A stretch of DNA of 64,000 nt from Paraburkholderia sp. PGU19 (GCF_013426915.1 NZ_AP023179.1:3800671-3864670), one strand, 5' to 3'; counted from the stretch's first letter, positions 54,574 through 63,717 are shown. Notes: a model not told the origin generated them from the letters alone. A program made the numbers and translations.

Positions 54574-54662
54574 ATGGCCAGGTTAAAACCTGGCCATGCT
54601 GAGACACGAAAGGAATGCTTTCGTTGGGATGTTTGTATTCACCCGACATTTTCTGTCGGGTG
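54574..54662 (-). repeat. Three tandem perfect hairpins
   Basis: Three inverted repeats in 89 bp: ATGGCCAGGTT/AACCTGGCCAT (54574-54597), ACGAAAG/CTTTCGT (54606-54624) and CACCCGACA/TGTCGGGTG (54640-54662). They lie just past the stop of the minus-strand secreted protein gene. The last in that direction (54574-54597) is followed by TTTTT four bases on (54564-54568 region), so it can act as terminator; the other two may protect the mRNA 3' end. Confidence 0.65.
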
Positions 54663-54681
54663 CAATCCAACTTTTAAATGC

Positions 54682-55023
54682 TTATTGCTTGATGAATCGG
54701 TCGTTGGTCCAAAGGCCTTGCGTATCGCTATTGCCTGCGTTGACGAATTCGACGTCATGCCCAACCACGCGGACTACACGAAAATCCGAATGCTCCGGCG
54801 TGGAAATGCACTGATAACCGGAGAAGAACTCTTGCATTTGCTGTTGCTCGCCGGCTTGCGCGTGTTGCGTGACGGCGTCGAGTTTGTCCTTCGACAGGCA
54901 GCCATACGAATTCGCCTTGAACTGCACCGTTTGCTGGGGCTTGATCACGACGTCCTGCGCCTGCGCGCCTGCTGCTGCGAATAGACCCGTCAGCGCGAAA
55001 AGAATGGCGACTCGCTTGTTCAT
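54682..55023 (-). CDS. Secreted protein of unknown function
   Basis: 113 residues with a strong AAGGAGGTAACC ribosome site. Signal peptide ends AQA-Q (residue 22). The mature part has two cysteines (SYGCLSKDKL, GYQCISTPE), probably one disulfide, and VVRVVGHDVEFVNAGNSD. I do not recognise the family. The very strong ribosome site and the stacked 3' hairpins suggest high expression of a periplasmic protein. Confidence 0.75.
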   Translation of the reverse strand: MNKRVAILFALTGLFAAAGAQAQDVVIKPQQTVQFKANSYGCLSKDKLDAVTQHAQAGEQQQMQEFFSGYQCISTPEHSDFRVVRVVGHDVEFVNAGNSDTQGLWTNDRFIKQ

Positions 55024-55554
55024 GGTTACCTCCTTGCGGGGTATATCTCAGGTTAGCTATGTGTTTAACTGCCGGAAAACAAGCACGCCTTTTAATCTAG
55101 ACGTAACGTTTTGAACGGCAAGCACATTTTGTGTGCGCTTGCAACAGTGACTAAATGTCGCACTGCGTTCGAGCACGAATTGATACCGCCCTAATGACGT
55201 AATTCCGCGGGTATTAGGCAGATTGCGAATTGCGATTGAAGGCGTAAAGGCTTAGTGGATAATCTTTTGCGGACGTGATCAGCGTTTACGCTTAAAGGGT
55301 TTTTAAACCGTTTGCGATAAATGGTTAAGCCATTGATGCATTGCACACAAAGTCATTCGTCCGACTCATGAAAAACAGTTGCGAAATGAAGCGAATGCGG
55401 AATAAAAAAGATGCCTGAGGGCGGTGCGCTCCGTCTTCCTGAACAAACTCAAACTCGCGCTTGCACGAACGCCGTGTTCGTGGATAAATCGATCGGCCCA
55501 AAAACACGAACGGAGCGACGCGCCGAAGCGCCGAGTCCGGTCCAGGAGACTTTC
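55024..55554. other. AT-richer gene-free stretch
   Basis: About 530 bp with clearly lower GC than the genes around it, especially 55040-55410. It must hold the promoters of the secreted protein gene and of lysE. A GTGGATAAT (55256 region) resembles a DnaA box with one mismatch. No gene or repeat is evident. Confidence 0.5.
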
Positions 55555-56181
55555 ATGACACTTGCACACTGGCTTCCCTTTGCCATCGCCTCCGCGATCC
55601 TCGTAGCGATTCCCGGACCTACCGTGCTGCTTGTAATTTCTTATGCGCTTGGCCACGGCCGTCGATTTGCCATGGTGACGACCGCGGGCGTCGCGCTCGG
55701 CGACCTCACGTCGATGACTGCGTCGATGCTCGGGCTCGGCGTGATTCTCGCCGCGTCTGCGACGCTGTTCACCGCGCTCAAGTGGCTCGGCGCAGCGTAT
55801 CTGATCTATCTCGGCATCAAGCTGTTGCGTGCTCCCGTGTCGACGGCCGACGCGCCGGCCACAGCGGAGACCCGCGCGAGCCGGATCTTCGCGCACGCGT
55901 ATGCGGTGACGGCGCTCAATCCGAAAAGCATCGTGTTCTTCGTGGCGTTCGTGCCGCAGTTCATCGATACGCAAGTCGCCACGTGGTCGCAGATTGCGAT
56001 TTTCGAAGCCACTTTCGTCGCGCTCGGGACCTTGAATGCGTTGGGGTATGCCGTGCTTGCGTCAGCTGCGCGGCGCGCGATCCGCAGTCCGCGCGTGCAG
56101 CGCGGGGTCAACTGCACAGGAGGCACGCTGCTGATCGGCGCGGGACTTCTGGCCGCGGCATGGAAGAAGTCGACAGCGTAA
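55555..56181 (+). CDS. LysE family translocator (amino acid exporter)
   Basis: 208 residues from the ATG at 55555 after CAGGAGAC. Six membrane segments, with the family signature IPGPTVLLVISYALGHGRRF at about 17-36 and TALNPKSIVFFVAFVPQFID at about 120-139. RhtB/LysE proteins export homoserine, threonine, lysine or analogues. The substrate is unknown. Confidence 0.9.
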   Translation: MTLAHWLPFAIASAILVAIPGPTVLLVISYALGHGRRFAMVTTAGVALGDLTSMTASMLGLGVILAASATLFTALKWLGAAYLIYLGIKLLRAPVSTADAPATAETRASRIFAHAYAVTALNPKSIVFFVAFVPQFIDTQVATWSQIAIFEATFVALGTLNALGYAVLASAARRAIRSPRVQRGVNCTGGTLLIGAGLLAAAWKKSTA

Positions 56182-56328
56182 GCGCGTCTGTTCGGCGGAA
56201 CGCGACGCGCCGGGCGCGCTACTTGCATCACTCGAATCGCGCACATGGTGTGCGTGGTGGATCACACGCAGTGACGGGCAGCACGCCTACAATGAAATTG
56301 TCGCTGTTCCATCGATCAGGAGGTTACT

Positions 56329-56496
56329 GTGATCGAGCATCTGATTCTGGGCGCGTTTCTGATCGTGCCGCTTATCATCGTCGCGTTTCTGTTTTCCGAC
56401 GAACTCTGGCAGGAGCATCGCCAGGTCTTGCACGATGACGACCATCACAGACGGATGGACTGGCGGCATCCGATTCGCAGCCTGCTGCATCATTAG
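56329..56496 (+). CDS. 55-residue membrane protein
   Basis: GTG at 56329 with a strong AGGAGG site 6 bp upstream. One hydrophobic helix (LILGAFLIVPLIIVAFLF, about 4-21) is followed by a charged, His-rich tail (HRQVLHDDDHHRRMDWRHP) that could bind metal. Too short for most gene callers. It stops 36 bp before a second tiny membrane protein with an equally good ribosome site. Confidence 0.65.
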   Translation: MIEHLILGAFLIVPLIIVAFLFSDELWQEHRQVLHDDDHHRRMDWRHPIRSLLHH

Positions 56497-56532
56497 ACGG
56501 GTTGACGGTATCCGGAGCGAACGGAGGCTGAT

Positions 56533-56664
56533 GTGTTGGCCTACTCTTTCTCGTGGACCGAGTACTGGCTATTCATGCTGGCGCTGATCGTGGTCAGCGT
56601 CGCGTTGACCTCGCTTTGCGGTTCGGTGCCGCGCGCGCCCGAGCCGCCGGAGGATGACGCTTAG
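56533..56664 (+). CDS. 43-residue membrane protein
   Basis: GTG at 56533 (a TTG follows directly) with GGAGG 5 bp upstream. One membrane helix (YWLFMLALIVVSVALTSL, about 12-29) precedes CGSVPRAPEPPEDDA, an acidic Pro-rich tail. Together with the 55-residue neighbour it forms a two-gene unit of small membrane proteins after lysE. No known family recognised. Confidence 0.6.
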   Translation: MLAYSFSWTEYWLFMLALIVVSVALTSLCGSVPRAPEPPEDDA

Positions 56665-56977
56665 GTTCTTTGCGCGCCCGGTTTTGTATTCCTCACCTGA
56701 ATTTCCTGTTCTTCGCAGCGCGTCGTTTTGCGGACGCGCTTCATCTCATTCGCCCGTGCATCACGTCATCAAACTGACGCCCAAACATCATTCTGTTCCC
56801 CCGATTGTCATGCGACGCGCATGCGTACGCTTGAGGCAATGCGATGTCGTTCGTTTGTGGCCCGACATCGCCGGGATACCTATTTGTTTGCATAGGTAGT
56901 GACTGGCTGAAATCCGGCTAAAGTTAATCATCAGATGTAAAAAACTTTGGCCTTGTCGAGACGTCACAGGGGACGGC
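56665..56977. other. Gene-free stretch before the 93-residue hypothetical gene
   Basis: About 310 bp without a supported gene. The right half (56880-56960) is AT-rich and may hold the promoter of the following gene. Confidence 0.45.
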
Positions 56978-57259
56978 ATGAACCGATTGATCGATCAGGA
57001 AATCGCGCACATTTCGCGTGTCATGTGGCCATCGCTGCTTGGGGACATGGGCGGCACGATTCTTACTTCGGAGTACTGGCGCATGAGGTTGCACGCGCTC
57101 CTTGACGCCCCTTCTCTCACCAAAGTCCAACTGTGCGCCCTCGACAGTCTGCTGCTCCGGCTCGATCACTACGACCGGCATGGCTCAGATGTCTACTCGG
57201 CGCCTGTCCCCGAGGTATCCGGCGAGCATGGCGTCGAGCAGGTAGCTTTGCACGGGTGA
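56978..57259 (+). CDS. Hypothetical protein
   Basis: 93 residues from the ATG at 56978 with GGGGA upstream. Mostly helical: IDQEIAHISRVMWPSLLGDM, then EYWRMRLHALLDAPSLTKVQ and ALDSLLLRLDHYDRH. No signal peptide or membrane segment. The codon pattern is like the neighbouring genes. No family recognised. Confidence 0.5.
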   Translation: MNRLIDQEIAHISRVMWPSLLGDMGGTILTSEYWRMRLHALLDAPSLTKVQLCALDSLLLRLDHYDRHGSDVYSAPVPEVSGEHGVEQVALHG

Positions 57260-57348
57260 TGTTTCGGGGGACGGATCTCCGGCCGTAACCACGGCTTTAT
57301 CGCGGAAAGACTTTCTGCATAAGGAATCCAGACCCATTAATTGAATCG

Positions 57349-57356
57349 TGTGTACC
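57349..57356 (+). repeat. TGTGTACC octamer, site 1 near integrase
   Basis: Part of a set of TGTGTACC sites around the integrase gene: 57349-57356 and 57462-57469 downstream of it, and 58683-58690 (inverted) and 58720-58727 upstream. All are intergenic. They resemble arm-type integrase binding sites or att remnants. Confidence 0.5.
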
Positions 57357-57461
57357 TTAAAATCGCCTCCCGGTCGACCTACACGGTGAATCGATCGAAA
57401 ACCTCCTTTAATGCAACTATTTCCTTGCTGAACGGGCCTGTGTGCGCAGGCGATTCGACGC

Positions 57462-57471
57462 TGTGTACCAA
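57462..57471 (+). repeat. TGTGTACCAA direct repeat, left of integrase
   Basis: This 10-mer lies 18 bp past the integrase stop and recurs in the same orientation at 58720-58729, 50 bp before its start. The pair flanks the integrase gene exactly. Confidence 0.5.
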
Positions 57472-57488
57472 TAAGTCGGCGTTTAGGG

Positions 57489-58670
57489 TCAGCGCATGCG
57501 CATCGGTGAACCTGCTTGCTGTCCTACCTGCGCGTCGACGTAATCGGCCCAGAGCTGCATCTCGCGCACAGTGACCGCGTTCTTGGCTTCTGCAAACGCA
57601 TCGTCGCCGTCTGCCGATTTCAACAAATCGTGCAAATGACTCAACCCCGTGCGGCGGAAATCATGGAGTACGAAATGTTCGCCCTCCAGCCCAAGCGTTT
57701 TGGCGGCCTGATTCAGCGTGCCCTTTGCAATCGGTCGATCGTCGCTACCTCGCGTCGACGGGAAGACATAGTCGCGACTGCTTCTGGAGTCGCGTAATTC
57801 GCGCAACATCGTCAGCGCCTGACTCGACAAATAAACACGACGCTCGCGGCCGTTGTTCGCACGCGCGGCGGGAATGGTCCAGACACCTGTGTCGAGATCG
57901 AATTCGCTCCACGCCGCTTCGATCAACTCGGATTTATTGACCATCGTGAGCACGAGCAGATGGAGCGCGAGCTTCAGAGGCCGTCGAATGCTTGACGTAT
58001 GGATCGTACGCAGCAACGAGCCGATTTCGCTTCCCGTCAGCACGCGCGAGCGGCCGCCCTGCGTCGCGATCGTGCGCGCGGCGATGGCATCAGCGGGATT
58101 GACCGTCGCGAGCTGCCGCGCGATCAGAAACGCGAACAGCCGCTTTGCGACATTGCGCGTGTGGAGCGCCATCTGCGGCGCGCCCCGACTCTTGATTGCG
58201 TCGCAGATCGACTGGATATCTTCCGTCGTGACCTGCGCGATGGGTTTGTGCCCGATTGCGGGGAGGATGTCCTTGTCGAGCGCGCGCTGCGTCGTGCGTC
58301 GATACTCGTCGGATTTGCGGGCCATCGCCGACGTCACGTAGAGCTCGGCGCCGTCGCGCAGCACATCGACGCGTTTTTCGGCGCCCCTATCCTGTCTGGC
58401 TATGGACACGGGCGACAAGCCCTGCCCGACGATCTCCGCATACTTCTGCGCTCTGGCTCGCGCGACGCGCAATGACATCAGCTGATAGTCGCCGATGGTG
58501 ACCATCGGTTGTCGACGCCCGTTGAGCGTATAGCGGAAGCGCCAGACCTTCCTTCCGGTCGGCATGACTTCGAGGATGAGACCGTTGCCGTCGGCGACGC
58601 TGTAGCGCGCGGCGCGCGGCTGCAGGGTGCGGATATGAGATTCGCTGAGTGGCGTCGCGAGTTTTGGCAT
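57489..58670 (-). CDS. Degenerate tyrosine integrase (P4-like)
   Basis: 393 residues, intact frame. The N-terminal DUF4102/arm-binding domain (1-95) has RYSVADGNGLILEVMPTGRK. The SAM-like core-binding domain (105-200) and catalytic fold (210-380) follow. But the box I arginine is N245 (TMVNKSELIEA), the beta-hairpin lysine region reads ANNGRERRV, and after H336/R339 (LHDFRRTG) about 30 residues that normally hold the second His and the nucleophilic Tyr are gone; it jumps to VREMQLWADYVDA. It is therefore probably inactive as a recombinase, perhaps kept as a DNA-binding protein. It lies beside mnmE. Confidence 0.85.
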   Translation of the reverse strand: MPKLATPLSESHIRTLQPRAARYSVADGNGLILEVMPTGRKVWRFRYTLNGRRQPMVTIGDYQLMSLRVARARAQKYAEIVGQGLSPVSIARQDRGAEKRVDVLRDGAELYVTSAMARKSDEYRRTTQRALDKDILPAIGHKPIAQVTTEDIQSICDAIKSRGAPQMALHTRNVAKRLFAFLIARQLATVNPADAIAARTIATQGGRSRVLTGSEIGSLLRTIHTSSIRRPLKLALHLLVLTMVNKSELIEAAWSEFDLDTGVWTIPAARANNGRERRVYLSSQALTMLRELRDSRSSRDYVFPSTRGSDDRPIAKGTLNQAAKTLGLEGEHFVLHDFRRTGLSHLHDLLKSADGDDAFAEAKNAVTVREMQLWADYVDAQVGQQAGSPMRMR

Positions 58671-58682
58671 GCTGGCGGGTTC

Positions 58683-58734
58683 GGTACACAGGGTGCATTA
58701 GATACACAGTTTACAGATTTGTGTACCAAAAACC
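58683..58734. repeat. Cluster of TGTGTACC-type sites upstream of the integrase
   Basis: GGTACACA (58683-58690), GATACACA (58701-58708, one mismatch) and TGTGTACC (58720-58727), the last extended to TGTGTACCAAAAACC (58720-58734). The 15-mer has an exact inverted copy at 53547-53561. The spacing and orientation look like a promoter-operator of the integrase gene itself. Confidence 0.55.
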
Positions 58735-58785
58735 AGCCTCAATAAAAGTGCTGTAAAGCCATTTAAACGTCCAATCTGACGACAC

Positions 58786-60186
58786 CTACTTGCCGATACA
58801 AAACCTGCTGAAAATTACACCGAGCAGGTCGTCGGAAGTGAATTCGCCGGTGATCGAATTGAGTTGATCCTGAGCCAGTCGCAACTCCTCAGCGAACAGA
58901 TCGAGAGCTTGCGCATTCTGATCAGCGTGTTCTGCGGCGAGCCCCAAATGTTCTTGCGCTGCTCTAAGCGCAATCAGATGCCGCTCGCGCGCCAGATAAA
59001 CGGTTTCCGCGCCGGCTTGCCAACCCGCGATGCGCAGTAGTTCGCCACGCAGCAAGTCAATCCCGTCGCCCCTTTTTGCGGACAGGCGAACCTCGCACGA
59101 ATCGCCGTCGTCCGTCCCATTCAAGCGCGTGACGCCCGGTGCAATTCCCGTCAAATCCGTCTTGTTCATCACTCGCACGACGGGCACGCCCATCGGAAAA
59201 CGCGCGGCGATCGAATCGTCGTCGGCGGTCATGCCCGAGCGGGCGTCAAGCAGATGTAGCACGACATCGGCGCGCTGGATCTCACCCCACGTCCGCTCGA
59301 TACCGATCTTCTCGACCTCGTCTTCCGTCTCACGCAGCCCCGCCGTGTCGATCACATGCAGTGGAATGCCTTCGATCTGTATCGTCTGCGCGACCTTGTC
59401 GCGGGTCGTGCCCGCAATCGGCGTGACGATCGCGAGTTCCGCGCCCGCGAGCGCGTTCAGCAGCGACGATTTGCCGACGTTCGGCTGCCCGGCCAGCACG
59501 ACGGACAAGCCTTCGCGCAGCAGCGCGCCCTGCCGGGCTTCGCTGAGCACCAGCGCGAGACGTTCGCGGATGCGCGCCAGCTTGCCGCGTGCGTCGGCGG
59601 CTTCGAGAAAATCGATTTCTTCTTCGGGGAAATCGAGCGTCGCCTCGACGAGCATCCGCAACGTGATCACCTCTTCGACCAAAGCATGGATATCGCGCGA
59701 AAACGCGCCTTCCAGTGAGCGGCCAGCCGAGCGCGCGGCCGCTTCCGTGCTGGCTTCGATCAGATCGGCGACGGCCTCCGCCTGCGCGAGATCGAGCTTG
59801 TCGTTGAGAAACGCGCGACGCGTGAACTCGCCCGGTTCCGCAAGCCGCAGACCGAACGCGCGTCCGGCATCGATGCAGCGCTGCAGAACCAGCTGGAGCA
59901 CGATCGGGCCGCCGTGCCCCTGCAACTCGAGCACATGCTCGCCGGTGTAGGAGTGCGGAGCCGGAAAATACAGCGCGATGCCCCGATCGAGCGCGTTTCC
60001 GCCGCCGTCAAGAAACGGGACGTAGCTCGCGTGGCGCGGCGTCAGGGGTTGCCCGGTGAGCGCCTGCATCATCGGCTGCGCGGCCGCTTCGCCGGCGCGC
60101 CCGAACGAAATCCGCACCACACCTATCCCGCCGCGGCCGGGTGCTGTGGCAATGGCGACGATCGGATCGGAATCGGTTGCGAGCAT
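58786..60186 (-). CDS. mnmE: tRNA uridine-5-carboxymethylaminomethyl(34) synthesis GTPase MnmE
   Basis: 466 residues. The N-terminal tetrahydrofolate-binding domain (1-118) starts [20 protein letters not shown]. The helical domain is interrupted by the G domain (about 220-385) with [16 protein letters not shown], a [10 protein letters not shown] switch and NKTDLTG. The invariant C-terminal FCIGK is present. It works with MnmG to modify wobble U34 in tRNA, the step before MnmC. Confidence 0.96.
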   Translation of the reverse strand: MLATDSDPIVAIATAPGRGGIGVVRISFGRAGEAAAQPMMQALTGQPLTPRHASYVPFLDGGGNALDRGIALYFPAPHSYTGEHVLELQGHGGPIVLQLVLQRCIDAGRAFGLRLAEPGEFTRRAFLNDKLDLAQAEAVADLIEASTEAAARSAGRSLEGAFSRDIHALVEEVITLRMLVEATLDFPEEEIDFLEAADARGKLARIRERLALVLSEARQGALLREGLSVVLAGQPNVGKSSLLNALAGAELAIVTPIAGTTRDKVAQTIQIEGIPLHVIDTAGLRETEDEVEKIGIERTWGEIQRADVVLHLLDARSGMTADDDSIAARFPMGVPVVRVMNKTDLTGIAPGVTRLNGTDDGDSCEVRLSAKRGDGIDLLRGELLRIAGWQAGAETVYLARERHLIALRAAQEHLGLAAEHADQNAQALDLFAEELRLAQDQLNSITGEFTSDDLLGVIFSRFCIGK

Positions 60187-60533
60187 GTCGGAAGCGGCAG
60201 AGAGGAGTAGGAAAGTAGCGCACTGGCCGTGCGCTGAACGCCTGGCATTGTAACGCGGGCCTTTCGGGTGTTAGCCCACGGACCTCGTCGTCATGCGCGA
60301 ACGAGAAGTTTCAGATTTATCTCAATTAAGCTAAGAAATTCCTGCAAGCACAGATAGAGGAATTCGGACGCTTCGTGTAGTCTAAGCCCTACAGATCAAC
60401 GCACAGCGGACTCTGGAACCTTTTGACGAGGGCTTCCGATGGGCTCCTGTAGCGAGATAGGCAAATCTCAGACACATGAAATGTAGCGTGTATAGTTGTC
60501 TACCTGCGATGCGACGGACTGCACAATCTGCCG
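60187..60533. other. Divergent promoter region between mnmE and the XRE gene
   Basis: About 350 bp without a gene; AT-rich around 60300-60360. A TATAGT (60491-60496) 38 bp before the XRE start is a likely -10; no good -35 is seen. It is embedded in GTAG-N13-CTAC (60483-60503 region), a possible autoregulatory site. Confidence 0.45.
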
Positions 60534-60956
60534 ATGCCAACCGTCGAAGAAAAAGCGGCTTTTGCCGAGCGACTCAAGTTCGCGATGAGACGCGCCCCGG
60601 AAAAACTCAAGGGCGGGACCGATCTCGCATTGCATTTCAATCTGCGCCATCACGGCGATCAGCCCGTGTCACCGCAAACGGTGCACAAGTGGCTGAGCGG
60701 CCGCACGATCCCCACTGACGACAAGTTACGCACGCTCGCGGCGTGGCTCGAAGTGGACGTCCATTGGCTGCATTACGGGCCTTCACCGGGAGGATCGACG
60801 CGGAATGTTCCGAAGCCGTTGACGCGCGGCGAGAAGTATCCGCTTTCGCCCGAGACGCTCGAACTGGCGTCGAAAATCGAATCACTGACGCCGCATCATC
60901 GCTATCTGGTTCAGGAACTGATCTCGCAGTTTTACGGCGACGCTGATAACGCTTAA
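60534..60956 (+). CDS. XRE-type helix-turn-helix protein
   Basis: 140 residues. A lambda-repressor-like domain (about 10-85) has AERLKFAMRRAPEKLKGG, then QPVSPQTVHKWLSGRTIPTD as the recognition helix and LRTLAAWLEVDVHWLHYG. The C-terminal helix (KIESLTPHHRYLVQELISQF) may dimerise. No peptidase domain. It is found between mnmE and yidC, on the strand opposite to both. Its target is unknown; autoregulation is likely. Confidence 0.85.
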   Translation: MPTVEEKAAFAERLKFAMRRAPEKLKGGTDLALHFNLRHHGDQPVSPQTVHKWLSGRTIPTDDKLRTLAAWLEVDVHWLHYGPSPGGSTRNVPKPLTRGEKYPLSPETLELASKIESLTPHHRYLVQELISQFYGDADNA

Positions 60957-60970
60957 AAAATCGCAGACGT

Positions 60971-61006
60971 AAAAAAACCGCCCGGCTGAAACCGGGCGGT
61001 TTTTTT
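60971..61006. terminator. Bidirectional terminator between the XRE gene and yidC
   Basis: A perfect 15-bp stem (60971-60985 and 60992-61006) with CTGAAA loop, flanked by A7 and T7. It ends both convergent transcripts. Confidence 0.9.
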
Positions 61007-61059
61007 TACGTTTACATCGAATCGGATTGGAGGATTATCCGTCCGATCCGAGCGATTGA

Positions 61060-62712
61060 TCAGGCAGCCTTTCGCTTTTGCCCCATCATGCGCGTGATGT
61101 AGTACTGCTGCGCGATCGACAGCACGTTGTTCACGACGTAGTACAGCACGAGGCCTGCCGGGAAGAAGAAGAACATGACCGAGAACGCGATCGGCATGAA
61201 CATCATCATCTTGGCCTGGACGGGGTCCGGCGGCGTCGGGTTGAGCTTCGTCTGAACAAACATCGAGACGGCCATCAGCACCGGCAGGATGAAGTACGGA
61301 TCTTGTTGCGACAGATCGTGAATCCAGAGAACCCACGGCGCGCCGCGCATTTCCACCGACGACAGCAGCACCCAGTAGAGCGAAATAAACACCGGAATCT
61401 GAATCACGACGGGCAGACAGCCGCCGAACGGATTCACTTTCTCAGTCTTGTACAGCTCCATCAGAGCCGCGTTCATCTTCTGCGGATCGCCCTTGAAGCG
61501 CTCGCGCAGCGCTTGCATACGCGGCGTGATTTCCTTCATGCGGGCCATCGACTTGTAGCTCGCGGCCGACAGTGGGAAGAACACCGCCTTGATCAACAGC
61601 GTCAGCAGCACGATTGCCCAGCCCCAGTTGCCGACGTAGCTGTGGATCTTTTCGAGCAGCCAGAACAGCGGCTTCGCGATGATCGTCACCCAGCCGTAGT
61701 CCTTCACCAGTTCCAGACCCGGTGCGATGCCTTCGAGCATGCGCTCTTCTTCCGGACCGGCGAACAGACGCGCGGAGACGTCGACCGTCTTACCCGGCTC
61801 GATCGTCTGCAGCGGCTGCTTGACGCCGACGCGATACAGCGACGGATCGATCTTCTCGACGTAGATATCGCGTTTAACGCCTTGCTGCGGAATCCACGCC
61901 GACGCGAAATAGTGCTGCACCATCGCGACCCAGCCATTGTCGGCGGAGGTTGCGTAGTCTTCCTTGTTCTTGTCGATGTCGCCGAACGTCAGCTTCTGGA
62001 AGTGATGCTGCTCCGTGTACACAGCCGGCCCGATGAACGTGTGCGAGAAGCGCGGCGTTTCGACAGGTTGGCTGTCGCGCACGAGTTCCATGTACGCGGT
62101 CGGCTTGACGGGCGTCGTGCCGACGTTCTGGATCTTCGTGTCGACGTCGATCACGTAGCTGCCGCGCGTGAAAGTGTAGGTCTTCACGACCTTCAGGCCA
62201 CCCTTTTCCGGCGACTCGAACGACAGCTTCAGCGTATTGCCCGTCATGTCGGTCGCCTGACCGGGAACGGGCGTGAACACGTCGGTGTGGTTCGGGAAGT
62301 CGCCGCCGAGCAGGCCCGTGCGCGCGAGATACGTGTGATCGGCCGTGTGGTCGAACAGCGTGATCACCTGATCGGGCTGCTTGCCCTCGCCCGGCTTGAC
62401 CAGCGTGAGCTTGGACAGCGTGCCGCCACGCGTGTCGATCTGGCCGCGGTAGACGTCAGTGCTGAACGAAACCAGCTGGGCCTGCTGTGTAGCGGGTGCC
62501 GTCGAGCCGGGCGCCGCGGCGCTCGTCTGCGGCAAATCGGCCGGTTGGCTTCCCGCCGCCGCCGAACCCGGCGCAGCGGGAGCTGCCGTCTTGGTCTGCG
62601 TCGCGCTCGGGAAGAACATCGACGGGCGTCCATGGTCGCGCTGCCAGTTGTCGAACAGCATGACAGCTGACATGAAGAAGATGACCCATAGGACGGTGCG
62701 TTTGATATCCAT
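61060..62712 (-). CDS. yidC: Membrane protein insertase YidC
   Basis: 550 residues from the ATG at 62712. Start [20 protein letters not shown] is the first membrane helix. An Ala/Pro-rich linker (35-75) precedes the large periplasmic beta-domain (about 80-340). The Oxa1 core follows ([40 protein letters not shown]). The conserved arginine of the hydrophilic groove is within SYKSMARM. It inserts and folds inner-membrane proteins, with or without SecYEG. Confidence 0.96.
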   Translation of the reverse strand: MDIKRTVLWVIFFMSAVMLFDNWQRDHGRPSMFFPSATQTKTAAPAAPGSAAAGSQPADLPQTSAAAPGSTAPATQQAQLVSFSTDVYRGQIDTRGGTLSKLTLVKPGEGKQPDQVITLFDHTADHTYLARTGLLGGDFPNHTDVFTPVPGQATDMTGNTLKLSFESPEKGGLKVVKTYTFTRGSYVIDVDTKIQNVGTTPVKPTAYMELVRDSQPVETPRFSHTFIGPAVYTEQHHFQKLTFGDIDKNKEDYATSADNGWVAMVQHYFASAWIPQQGVKRDIYVEKIDPSLYRVGVKQPLQTIEPGKTVDVSARLFAGPEEERMLEGIAPGLELVKDYGWVTIIAKPLFWLLEKIHSYVGNWGWAIVLLTLLIKAVFFPLSAASYKSMARMKEITPRMQALRERFKGDPQKMNAALMELYKTEKVNPFGGCLPVVIQIPVFISLYWVLLSSVEMRGAPWVLWIHDLSQQDPYFILPVLMAVSMFVQTKLNPTPPDPVQAKMMMFMPIAFSVMFFFFPAGLVLYYVVNNVLSIAQQYYITRMMGQKRKAA

Positions 62713-62742
62713 GCGTTGTCTCAGTGTCGATGGCACAGCGCG

Positions 62743-62973
62743 TCAGCGCTTCTTAGGAGTTGGAGGCGGGACAAGATCGATGCCGCCCGCCGAAAACGGG
62801 TGACAGCGGCACAGGCGCCTGGCGGCGAGGTAAGTACCACGCGCGGCGCCATGATACTGGATTGCTTCGCGCGCGTAATCCGAACAGGAGGGATAAAAAC
62901 GGCACCGATTGCCGAGCATGGGACTCACGGCAATCTTGTAGAAACGCAGCAAGGCGAATAGTACCGTTTGCAT
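62743..62973 (-). CDS. yidD: Membrane protein insertion efficiency factor YidD
   Basis: 76 residues. Starts with an amphipathic helix ([18 protein letters not shown]) followed by the family signature [15 protein letters not shown] and [19 protein letters not shown]. It helps YidC-dependent insertion. It lies 30 bp upstream of yidC and 73 bp after rnpA on the same strand. Confidence 0.95.
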   Translation of the reverse strand: MQTVLFALLRFYKIAVSPMLGNRCRFYPSCSDYAREAIQYHGAARGTYLAARRLCRCHPFSAGGIDLVPPPTPKKR

Positions 62974-63046
62974 GACTAGTGCGGCCCAACCGCGCCGCCC
63001 GATGAGAAGCGCCGCAAGACTGCCGCGCGTGTGGACTGCGCGGGTC

Positions 63047-63556
63047 TCATGGCGCGGCTGGCGGCGTGTCGGCCGCCTGTCCTGCCGATGCTGCCGGTGC
63101 TTCGCGACGGGCGATTTCGCGCGCCGCCTTGTCGAGCAGCACGTCGATTTCGCCGCGGCACAGCGCTTTCAACGGCGGCGACGATCCGCTGGGCATCGCC
63201 TTCCTGTCGAATTTGGCGTGCAGGCGCAGCAACACGTCCCAGCCGCCGAACTCCGCGCGACGCAAGCGAAACGCTTCGCGCGCGAGACGCTTCACCAGAT
63301 TACGCGTGACCGCGCGCGGCGCATACTTCTTGCCGATCACGAGGCCGAGCCGCGCTTCATTGCCCGTGGGCCGCGCATACACGACGAAGTGAGCCGTTCG
63401 GCGCCACGGGCGCAAACGAAAAACGGATGAAAATTCATCCGTTTTTAGCAGCCTTGCGGCTTTGGGAAAGGCTGCGGACGCCTGCAACGGAACGACGTTC
63501 TGATGCGGCGCGTCTGCCGTTCCCGCAGCGTCACGGGTGTCGGACACAGCGCGCAC
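63047..63556 (-). CDS. rnpA: Ribonuclease P protein component
   Basis: 169 residues from a GTG at 63556; a shorter form starting near the conserved [13 protein letters not shown] is possible. The RNR motif region reads [20 protein letters not shown] at about 77-96. N- and C-terminal Ala/Pro-rich extensions make it longer than the usual 120 residues. It binds M1 RNA for tRNA 5' maturation. Directly follows rpmH (26 bp gap). Confidence 0.93.
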   Translation of the reverse strand: MRAVSDTRDAAGTADAPHQNVVPLQASAAFPKAARLLKTDEFSSVFRLRPWRRTAHFVVYARPTGNEARLGLVIGKKYAPRAVTRNLVKRLAREAFRLRRAEFGGWDVLLRLHAKFDRKAMPSGSSPPLKALCRGEIDVLLDKAAREIARREAPAASAGQAADTPPAAP

Positions 63557-63582
63557 TCGGCTTGACCGCGTATCAGCCTGCC

Positions 63583-63717
63583 TTAGATGGCGAGGCGTTT
63601 GCGGCCCTTCGCGCGGCGTGCGTTGATGACTTTGCGGCCACCAGCGGTCTTCATGCGAACGCGGAAGCCATGGGTGCGCTTACGGCGCGTCACGGAAGGT
63701 TGGTAGGTACGTTTCAT
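63583..63717 (-). CDS. rpmH: 50S ribosomal protein L34
   Basis: 44 residues: [20 protein letters not shown] at the start and a very basic tail. Perfect match in length and pattern to bacterial L34. GAGAG lies upstream of the ATG. It is the first gene of the rpmH-rnpA-yidD-yidC unit. Confidence 0.98.

Noticed and set aside
54366..54602. 78-codon plus-strand frame
   Set aside because: No Shine-Dalgarno, no recognisable pattern, and it runs into a perfect hairpin.
58671..58785. tRNA 3' end as the integrase attachment site
   Set aside because: No tRNA-like sequence is present between the integrase and mnmE genes.
61078..62670. 530-codon open frame antisense to yidC
   Set aside because: Arg/His/Asp-rich shadow of a certain gene; no start signal or family pattern.
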